Notes under the pieces: generated by a model
Seen by the model: only the letters and a program-made list of their open reading frames with translations
The model's database searches: none
What the model was told of the DNA's origin: nothing
Made by a program: the position numbers and the translations under genes
Shown here: piece after piece, positions 55,204-64,000 of the stretch
Numbering within the stretch: the first letter of the stretch is position 1
Layout: every line of letters starts with the position of its first letter
DNA from: Tubiluchus corallicola
Taxonomy: Eukaryota; Priapulida; Priapulimorpha; Priapulimorphida; Tubiluchidae
Direction of reading: 5' to 3'
DNA: 64,000 bases
Assembly (NCBI GenBank): GCA_030141605.1
Contig: JAQGDQ010000003.1
Coordinates: 949,501-1,013,500, forward strand

Positions 55204-58200
55204 TCACTTTAAATTACCATTTTTGCCATATATTGTGCTAGTAGTTGGTAGACCAATGACTCCATGTACGTGCCCTTGCAACAACTGAGCTAACTGTAAT
55301 GTTTCAGCTTCTTTAACTTTACTATCACATAGTTTTGCTGAAATAATAATTATATAACACAGTCATGATTACAATATTAAAGTTTTGGTGATTAAATTAG
55401 GATTATCGTTATCTTTTGTATTAAAGATTGAAAAAGTAGCAATTACGGAAGACAAAATATGCTTTAAAAAAATTAAAGTTATAAACAGCAACTGCTAATG
55501 CAATAATGCACAGATATGTATGTAAGCATCTACGTATGCACAACTGCACATACATAAAATAAATTCAAGTCAAGCCGCAAATTGAGTCTTTTGTAAGACT
55601 GAATGGAGTCAACGACTCTGATATGCATGTATGTATGCACATATAAAAGAAATGCAAAGAGTACCTTGTAAATATAACTTGATATGTTTCATTTCTGTAG
55701 CCGTCACATCTTGCAAAGTTTCTAACGCCTTTGTTCCCTTATTTACCCGATCAAAAATACAGCCTAGAAAGATTTGTGATAAATATTTTAGAATTGAACT
55801 CTTTAACAGCAATGACAAAATCTGCAAATAGAAATGAATTTAATACCTTCAATAAATGAAGCCAATCTTCTAAATCAGATAAATTTACTTCTCCAGAATT
55901 TAATACTAGTGAAGGGTCAGCTAGTGGTAGAAGAGACCACAGACAAGGTCCCTGAAAAATGCATAATTTTAAAGTATTTGGAGTCTAATTAGTATTATTT
56001 AGTATAATGGCATTAATTGACAATTCAATACGTTCATAATATTGTTGTAGTTTTTTGCAGCGGTGGCACAACAGCCACTAGGAAAACTGACCACATTTAC
56101 GATCTCGACAAAGCAAAAACGTCACATTAACGTAACACATTTGGAGAATAGACAATAAATAATGTAGTAAAAGCACAGTTTTTAACTCATGTTCAATTTG
56201 AGTTTTGAATTTGCTTTCATTGCATATACTTTTGTCTTTCACCTTTACGGTTAATAAGACTTTTTTTAAACCTCTGTTTATTTTAGCTGTAAAAAGCTAC
56301 ATATTTATAATTTGTCTGACAAATTGTCATGTTGTCCATTAATTGATATAATTTATTATGCACAGTACCTTTGACAGAAATCACTTTAAAAATGCATACT
56401 ATTTTTTGTCAGTTAGCAAAGACATACTCAACAAGAAAGCGATCGTTGCTGTGAACTATATAATGAGCATGTTAAAATGACTTGCAATTAAGTGATATTC
56501 CCGCTTATCGATTCGTCGTTTGGCCCATAAGAGACACTGGGAGTTTAGTGGGTATAATAAGTGCTAATTTTATTCCTGAAGACTGCAATGTATTGCAATT
56601 TGGTAAAACATATAATGATATATATATATAAGCATCGTATTCAATATCCAACAGTAGCTGATGGGGCGAGCATCTAAAGTTTCAGCTCAAATGCTTGAAT
56701 TCGATTCCAAGAAGTTTTTTTAATTCAAAATTGCTTTGAACCTAAAATTATGGATTCGAATAAGTCAACAATTTAACTACATGCATTTTTTTACCACTAA
56801 AATGTTCGAAACATCATGGAATAAGCACAATGTAGCTTCAATTTCTGTGCACAATTTTCAAATAAATTATTAGTGTTTTACTGCAAAACAAAATCAAGCA
56901 ATACACATGATCTTTGCCAGGCTGCTTTTTATTTATGATTGGAAAATTTATTTGAAAATCTTTAAAACTGAACCCGAATTCCATTTGGACTCAAAATCTT
57001 GAAAATTTCATTTGGTTCAAGTTTGAAAATCAAAAATTTGATTCGATGTAAATTCGTTTTCTGATAGATGATACTCAAAATTACTAACCGATACGTAAGA
57101 ATTTGAATATAAGAATTTTTTTATGGCAAAGGATATTTAAGTTAACTTAAAAAACTATTTAGGGGACAAAGTATCGTGTTTTGTAACAATGATGTGCTAC
57201 TCAGTTCTTACCTCTTTTCCGATGTCTGCTGATAAGTCAACATTTAAAAGAAAATTAATTATGTTTAATCCTTTCTCAAATTCCCGTAAATCATCAAAGT
57301 AGAAAATCAGCAGAAATGAGCCTAACACTAGGGCACCCCAAACCTTTTCTGGAAGATCTGTAACCACAAAATGGCAATACATATTTATTTCAGCAAGAAG
57401 CTGAATAATTAATAAAGATTTTGGCTCTTTTGCTGCATAGTGCTGTCAATGTATCAAGCATTAAAAAATTTCACAAAAATGAGCATATGCACTCTGATTT
57501 TAATAATTACAGTCGTTATACAACAGTTTGGAGGAACATTATCTGGTGCATTTTGTTTATGAGTGTTTTAACTTTTTCAAGTAATCACATTTTCGTATAA
57601 CAAACCTAACTTGCAGTTTTTGAAATTATTTGTAACTGTTGTGAATGGACTACTATTAAGGTTCAGGATTTGTCAGTGAAAATGAATCTGAATCAAATCT
57701 ACAGTTCATTAAACAAGCATTTTCACACTATATCTGCAGCTAGTTCTACTTTCAACAGTCAAAATCAAAGTCCATTGCCAAAGAAATTTCTGCAATACGA
57801 GAAAGAAATGAAGTGTGTTTGGTAATTTCAAACTAAACACTACAAATTTTCTACAAACTGATAAATGCAAAATAAATAAACAAACAATCTGCAATGTTTG
57901 CTGTAGCATGCAGTTACAGGTAAATTATCAAATTAAGCTTACTGGAAACAGTATGGCAAAGTATCTGTATAGAATCTGACATATCCGTTGGTTTACTTGC
58001 TTTAGCCAGCATTGTCTGAAGGTGATGTTTTGCTACTGAAAAGTAAGAATCAAAAAACAACAATAAGAAAGTTGCTAAACAGTCAATTAAAAATTAATTT
58101 AACGACTTATTGCTAGTTATAACTTAAAACATGGACAGTTGTTTGCTATTCACAGAAATATCCAAAAGTTGAAGAAATACCGGTATTAATAAATCACTCA

Positions 58201-59409
58201 ACAGAAAGGCTAAACAACTCTCGGGCAGTAAGGTTTAGTAGGAAGTTTGCTAAATTTTTTTTAGAAATATTCAATAATAAAACTGGGAAAAACTAGTATT
58301 GCCACTTTAAAGCCATAATCATTTCATGTTTGGGTGTTGGGAGTGCTCATTTTGAACATTTATTTTTCAGCTAACAGTGTCATTGGCCAACTGAAAGAAA
58401 GCATGTTCAATTGCCATACTTTCGAGGTCTAAGAAGTTTTTACAAAAAAAATTACATAGCTAATTATATGGTATTTCTGAATGAACATCGGGTATGCTGC
58501 ACAAATTTGAATTAGTTTACGTGACGTGTCTTTAAAGACATAAGATTAGTCAATTACTTTGTAATTTTTAAGTCAATAACCACCTAATAATTTTAGCACA
58601 ACAGTAATAAAATTTAATGTTATCCTATATAAAGAGTTACTCTGCAAAATTCTTTAAAAGTATTACATTTTTCTAAGTAATAGTGATAGCAGTAGAATAA
58701 AGCAAACATGCTAAATGACACGTCCTTTCTTTTAATGCAAATTTTAAAGTGTAAATTAAAGCATAAATTTTTAATTTCCTACACTTTTCAAGTGCTGTGT
58801 ATATCATGCTAATTGTAGAGTCATGAAATACATTTACTTTCTTCCATTTGATTACAGTATAATTAAATTTAATAATCAACTCGGCAGATACTTTTCTTCT
58901 AAATTCTCATTCAAGGTTTCTTGAATATATTTCTGCAAGTAAAATAAAAATTTACCAATAACATTTTGACAACATGACGACAGTGTGTTACAAACAAAAC
59001 AATTTCTAGCCACTTTAACTAGCAAATGTAAAAAGACTGTAACGCAATATGATAATTTCATGGTTGATATCATCACGTCAATCACATTTTTAGCAGAAAC
59101 ATTATTTGTGAGCAAACAGGAGCAAATGTTAAAAAATGTACCAGTGCACACTACAAGATTAGCACAACATGTAATTCATATTAGTTTACAAAATTTTTTA
59201 TTATAATAAATTTTCTTGTCTTGTAAATCTCTATGCAAACAAAGAAGTTCCATAACTGTAGCTGCATTTTTTTCAATGTAACTCTTAAAATTTAAGAGAA
59301 AAGTTTTAAAAAACAAAAAAAACTTACTTGCTTTGTGAGTACAGAGCAATTCCTCTACTGTAGTTTGCAACAATGTTTCCACATCAGTAGATTTGATATT
59401 GTACTCCAG
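55204..59409 (-). CDS. unidentified helical protein, 3' seven exons (partial)
   Basis: Seven minus-strand exons fit together: 59409-59328, 59150-58881, 58035-57943, 57357-57212, 55951-55847, 55821-55665 and 55337-55204 (stop TGA at 55206-55204). They give ~328 residues from an open 5' side. The chain is rich in Leu, Ile and Cys and looks all-helical, as in HEAT/ARM-like repeats (VWGALVLGSFLLIFYFDDL, SLLPLADPSLVLNSGE, TKALETLQDVTATEMKHIK). No domain was recognised and no function is assigned. Two uncertainties remain. The third exon follows a weak donor (CCGA|gttgat). The fifth intron is only 25 nt if the gtatta donor is used, or 67 nt if gtaaat at 55888 is used, which drops 14 residues. Upstream exons probably lie beyond the retroelement at 59.7 kb. 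Confidence 0.6.
56026..56226 (-). repeat. ~200-bp inverted repeat, right arm
   Basis: Inverted counterpart of 54685-54886. The 1,139-bp spacer between the arms contains the last three exons of the 55204-59409 gene. This arm lies in the intron just upstream of those exons. Confidence 0.85.
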
Positions 59410-59439
59410 CTGAAAAATGTGTACCGGAGATTAATTACA

Positions 59440-59512
59440 ACATAGCATCATTATAGCGAACCTGCGAGGGACCCAGAAAAAAGAACTCTATAACAGAGGT
59501 ACTCTATAAGCA
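59440..59512. mobile_element. pogo/Tigger-like terminal fragment
   Basis: TTATAGCGAACCTGCGAGGG, CTCTATAACAGAGGTACTCT and neighbouring sequence match the style of Tigger-type transposon ends. It lies just upstream of the first recognised exon of the 55204-59409 gene. Confidence 0.35.
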
Positions 59513-60111
59513 CACATGTATGTGATTACTGACTACTAGATAGATGGATAAGCATCTATCAATAATAAAAGTGTATAAATAATGTACAATGTGTGACTTC
59601 ATAGTGCATGTAAAGTCCTTTTAGAAGATGCTGTCAAATATCAACCATTTTGCTTCTGTGACATTCACATTCAATAAAAAGTATTTTATGTGACTTGAAT
59701 GAACTAAATATTATCTAATGCTTCATATTCAACTGTGTGTACCCGTGTGCTGACGCAATCAGGCAGAATGGTCACGTGTCCGCCTATTGTTTCGGGCACG
59801 CATGAGTCTGTAGAAGACGGAGTAGTTGCATTTTAAAACTCTGCCGCGTTTTATTAATTCTTTGGTGTTTAGAACAGTGTATCATAATTGACTGCTTTTT
59901 GTGTGTTTACTGTTTCTTTAATACACTATTATAACCAGTCGCTGAAGTGTTTGAATTCATTTGTTGTTAAAATTGAATCATCTAATTAACATGCTCTTCA
60001 CAGTATCTCTGAAGGTTGTGCGATGAGACAGGGCATCACATCAAGTGGTGCAAAAAACCCGGCAATTTTCACGGTATGATTACTGATTTAACTTGAATAA
60101 TCAACGTAAAA

Positions 60112-61280
60112 ATGGACGAGAACTGTAAACAAAAACTATCGAGACTGAAAGCCAATAGAACACGGTTTCTCAATTCAGCAAAACAGGCTGGAAAGTCAGC
60201 TTTAAAATTACTAGAATACAGTGTTTTCTTTAGTGTTGCAGCTTTGGCAGAAATCAAAGAAAGTATAGCGCAAATAAAATACAAAAGTTTACCAGTGCGT
60301 CCAAGAAGCTACAAGAAGAAGCATCTGAATTGACAATCGAATCTGCCCAGCAAACTGAGTTAGACGAATTTTTAACTGAGGATGAACAAACTGTAGAAAC
60401 AATCGAGGTGATGTTAATGTAACTGCAGAAAAAATCGGCTGCACTTGAAGCGCTAAAACAGGAGGAATATAGGTCGGCTAAATCTGAAGCTAGTGGGCAA
60501 CAACAATTTTTAGAGCAAATGACCAGGTTAGTAGAGAAACTACAAATTTCACAGAGACCAGAGCAAGAACATTATTCTTTACGTGTGACAATAGTTGACC
60601 TTCAGCCATTTGATGGTGATATTACAAAATTCCAAGCATTCTGGGATGCTTACAAGGCAACAGTGCATGACAATGCCAGATATTCAGATGTAGACAAATT
60701 GACATTTTTGCATGGTAGACTACGAGGTGATGCACTAGCAGCAATCGAAGGATTCCAGGTCACAGGTGACAATTACAAAGAAGTTGTGAAATTTTGGAAA
60801 AGCGATTTGGACAAAAGGACTTAATTATTGATGCACATCAATGTAAACTTGAGAAAATACCGGTCGATGCAGACAACGCAGAAAGTCTAAGAAAGTGCCA
60901 GAACATGACTGAAAAACACTTGAGGAGTTAGGAAGTTTTATGAGAGGATATTAATCACAGGCACTTCCTCAAATTGCCACGTAGTGTTTTGATTCAACTA
61001 CACCTTACCAAGGACAAAACTAAGAAGTGGACTGCTAAAGACTTACGTATAGCACTAGAAGACTACATAGATATGCTTGAAATGACAGCACACATAACCA
61101 AGATGTCTGTCAACAAAGGCGACCACAATCCACCATCACAGATATCCAGCAGTGCAACGAATATGCGTTATAACCAACAGCGAAGTAACCAAAGTGAAGA
61201 AAGACATACAATCTTTGCTGGCAGTGAAAGCAACATAGATCAACAACCAGGAACTGAGCAAGGGTCACCAATCCAACCAT
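60112..61280 (+). pseudogene. BEL/Pao gag region (broken)
   Basis: A short N-terminal helical stretch is open at 60112-60333. The gag core with LQPFDGDITKFQAFWDAYKA is at about 60600-60660, a pattern typical of the gag-like domain of Pao elements, followed by YSDVDKLTFLHGRLRGDAL. The downstream half (60974-61282) is in another frame, with WTAKDLRIALEDYIDMLE. Stops near 60333, 60420, 60824 and 60930 split the reading frame. Confidence 0.8.
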
Positions 61281-61339
61281 GACTCGCATGTCCATTTTGT
61301 GATACTTAGGGTCACTGGGCCCAGCCATGTGAGCAATTT

Positions 61340-61830
61340 CAAACTCAAGAATCTCGCATTCAGTGTTTGAAAGATAAGCAGTTATGCTTCTTGTGCTTTT
61401 ATCCTTCACACAAAGCAAAGTTCTATAAGCAAAATCGTCGCAGAGTGTGGTTTCATTGTAAAGGTGTCAATTCACATGCATCAGCAATTTGTCCTCGCAA
61501 ATATAGTGAGTCTGGTGTGGCAAATGTGCATCGTCGCAGCTCTTGCAACTGGTTGTAGTACTGATCTTGCTACAAGTCAAGTACAGGCGCACATGATGTC
61601 AGTGCTTGGTGACTCAGATATTTTACAAACTACGACGGTGTCAGTCAAATCTAATGTGTTTGCAAAAACACATATTGAAGCATGTGTTCTTTTAGATTCA
61701 GGCAGCAATCATTCATATATAACCACAGAGCTAGCTCATAAGCTCAATCTGCATATTCAGCCTCTGCAAGACGCTGAAGTTTTTTTTGTTTTGGGGCAAA
61801 ACAGCTAGTGAAGATTTCATCAAGGGCTTG
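61340..61830 (+). pseudogene. BEL/Pao zinc-knuckle and aspartic protease region (broken)
   Basis: A Cys/His-rich segment with LCFLCFYPSHKAK lies at 61367-61558. In the next frame (61464-61808) comes ACVLLDSGSNHSYITTELAH, the Asp-Ser-Gly active-site motif of the retropepsin-like domain of this class. Frame changes and a stop after about 61808 disable it. Confidence 0.75.
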
Positions 61831-63189
61831 CGAACATCACAATGTACCTGAAAGCTGAGCATCGTTTTAAAATTATTCAGTGCAGAGTGGTGCAATGCTG
61901 AGCAGCACCAATCAAAAAGATGAATCTTACTGAAGTTTTGAATGATCAGCCAGGCAGTTGGTTTTATAATTTCAAAGCTAAGCATGGTCAAGATTGTTTG
62001 GATGACCCAACTCTTGTTTGTGATGGAGGTCCTTTATCTATTCAAAAGTTACTTGACTCTAGTGTATTTTGGAAAGTAGTTAAATCACGTCGTTATCGAT
62101 TGCCAAATTCCGACCTTGAATTTTTTGAGTCTCGTTTTTTGTTTTTGATTACTAGCACTCAAGAATTGAATAATTCCAGTTTAGGCCAATTATAAGCATG
62201 TCATTCAAGTGTATGCTAAAAGAGTCAAAACAACCAGAAACTGACAATTGAAACACTGATACTGGCAGTTGGCAATGTACATGGGAACATGAGTATTATA
62301 CGAGCAATGTTGATCAATGTTCTAGCTGTTACAATGCAGAGTACAATGTCAGTGATAGGTCTGAGAATTTATTAGATTTTAGTGATGCTCAAACAGTTCA
62401 GTCACACTGTACAGCAACAAACTTGTTTCTAAATAATATTAAGTGTGACCCAATTATAGCACCTCAGTGTATTGCAAACACAACAACTTTGCAGACTGAT
62501 GTTAGTTTAGTATCAATTCCTCAGACAGACTTGGATAATTTTTGCAAGAATACATGTTATGAACAGTATAATGTTGCTAATGTTTTTGCTGATTCAGAAT
62601 GTCAGCTAGGCCTATCTATTACTCTGTGTGAGCCTAGAATTCTAGCTTATGATGTTGATAATTATGCAGAAAGCAGAGATAAATCTTGCTAGAATATATT
62701 GCATATTTCGCAGCAAGTTATGTCTGAAAATCTAACTGAGCCAGCTGCTGGCAAGCTGCCAAATCATAAGTTACAAAACGTCTTTGTTGGCGCAATTGTT
62801 TCTGAAGCTTCTACAGTAGACAATGAATTTGCACTTCATGAATTCGTAACTGCAAACAATTTTGAAGGGCAAAGGGGAGAACAGCGCAATCGCAAACTAG
62901 TTTTGAAACAGACGTTAATCCGATGGTCATGTCAAGCATAACTAATTAATAGTTATCATTTACACTGGGTAGCAAATACATGTGCATCGGGGGAGCACTG
63001 TTGAAGGCATTTCGTTAACACTTTGCAAGCTTACATCTTTCACAAGTCAATGAACAATACACAAAATTGTACATGTGAGTGCTGTAAATTCTGGGATTTA
63101 GATTCGTTGGGAATTACGAATCTCTCACTAATTTAAAGGCAGAAGAAGAGGCGATCGTAGAAGACCATTTTAATAAAACTGCTTACATT

Positions 63190-63879
63190 GTGAACGGTCG
63201 GTTCAGAGTTTCTTGTCCAGTTCGTGATAGAGATAAGTTAGCCAAGCTCCCCACGAATCTTAATTTGTGCAAAGCACGCTTACAAAATGTTGTATTCAGA
63301 TTTACGCAAAATCCAACACTTTTACAAGCATACAACAAAATCTCTCAACAGCAGTTACAGGATGCTACAATAGAAAAGTGTGACAGAAATTTTTCTGCAG
63401 GAAAGCCATTAACTTATTTTCCTCACACCTTTGTCTTAAAAAGTAGCGAGACTTCACCATTACGTATAGTTATTGATGCGAGTTGTAAGAAGAAGTCGGT
63501 GTTATTACTAAATGATTGTTTGTATAATGGCGCAAATCATCTTCAAGTTTTAGCAGCTCTTTTGATTAGGTTTATGATACACAAGTATACCTTGATGGGT
63601 GATTTATCTAAGGCGTTCTTACAAATCGAGCTTGATTACCCCTCCTGTGGTTTGGTTTGTTTTCTTTGGGTGAAAGATATTACAAAGCCAATTTGCGAAG
63701 ACAACATACAGCATTTTCGTTATCAAAGAATTAACTTTAGCATAGTGTCTTCTCTGTATTTGCTAACTGCTACACTTAGGAAGCATCTTACTGAATCTGA
63801 CGAGTACAGTGGGTGCATACTTAGCAGGATGCTAAGTATTGGCAAGTATATGACAATTTTTGGCAACCGTAGAGGATGA
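63190..63879 (+). pseudogene. BEL/Pao reverse transcriptase, N-terminal part (broken)
   Basis: An open stretch contains YFPHTFVLKSSETSPLRIVI with the following Asp-Ala-Ser, then LLLNDCLYNGANH, and motif A in GDLSKAFLQIEL around 63599-63634. The Tyr-x-Asp-Asp box is not reached intact. The frame breaks after 63879 and the window ends. Between 61830 and 63190 only frame-shifted pieces of the same polyprotein remain. Confidence 0.85.
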
Positions 63880-64000
63880 AACTGATGCTATAGGCTTATG
63901 TCAAGCAGCAAAGGAAGTATTTTCTGAAATCTCCATGAACAAGAATCAGTGGTTTTCCAAAATTAAAGGGCTAGACCAGCAATTTCATTCAGATGAGCGA

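Larger units (their letters stand above)
59734..64000 (+). mobile_element. BEL/Pao LTR retrotransposon, decayed, truncated by window end
   Basis: Gag, protease and RT regions occur in the BEL/Pao order on the plus strand (listed separately). All are broken by stops and frameshifts. A candidate 5' LTR runs from TGTGTGTACCCG at 59734 to AATTAACA at 59991, but the 3' LTR lies outside the window, so this cannot be checked. BEL/Pao elements move through an RNA intermediate and integrate by an integrase that would lie beyond 64000. The copy looks unable to move by itself. Confidence 0.85.

Overview
The window is AT-rich animal nuclear DNA. It has multi-exon genes with GT-AG introns, long dinucleotide and trinucleotide microsatellites, tRNA- and 5S-derived SINE relics, hAT-type MITEs, LINE fragments and a decayed BEL/Pao LTR retrotransposon. 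Intron style, repeat types and tandem families of small secreted proteins suggest an invertebrate, perhaps a lophotrochozoan. The sequence alone does not fix the phylum. All gene models were built by eye from splice sites, reading phase and homology. In each complete model the exon lengths sum to a multiple of three.

Layout. (1) 508-3648 (+): the last five exons of a Na+/K+-ATPase alpha subunit; upstream exons lie outside the window. (2) 7401-8460 (-): a two-exon gene for an 81-residue secreted protein. It is a signal peptide plus a cysteine-free His/Tyr/Pro-rich module that I do not recognise from any named family. (3) 12551-16815 (-): a six-exon gene for a 301-residue secreted protein. It has a signal peptide, one DOMON domain, a charged linker, and the same His/Tyr/Pro module at its C-terminus. 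(4) 21433-26460, 28180-35324 and 42917-48817 (+): three tandem six-exon genes for secreted PEBP-family proteins. They share intron phases 0,0,0,1,1 but differ sharply in the ligand pocket and C-terminus. (5) 55204-59409 (-): the 3' seven exons of an unidentified helical protein. (6) about 59.7-64.0 kb (+): a BEL/Pao element with gag, protease and RT regions, broken by stops and frameshifts and running off the window.

LINE fragments lie at 22.0-23.1 kb, 38.2-39.7 kb, 42.0-42.3 kb and 53.8-54.1 kb. A clean non-autonomous hAT element with a perfect 8-bp target duplication sits at 20109-20591. A second MITE is at 33213-33411. A pair of roughly 200-bp inverted repeats flanks the last three exons of the 55-59 kb gene.

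Apart from the ATPase and the 55-59 kb gene, every host gene here encodes a small protein entering the secretory pathway (DOMON, His/Tyr/Pro module, PEBP), so the locus looks like a cluster of extracellular proteins. Most novel is the His/Tyr/Pro module. Two neighbouring genes share it at 39 of 50 residues, while most conserved codons differ at synonymous positions, which indicates long purifying selection.
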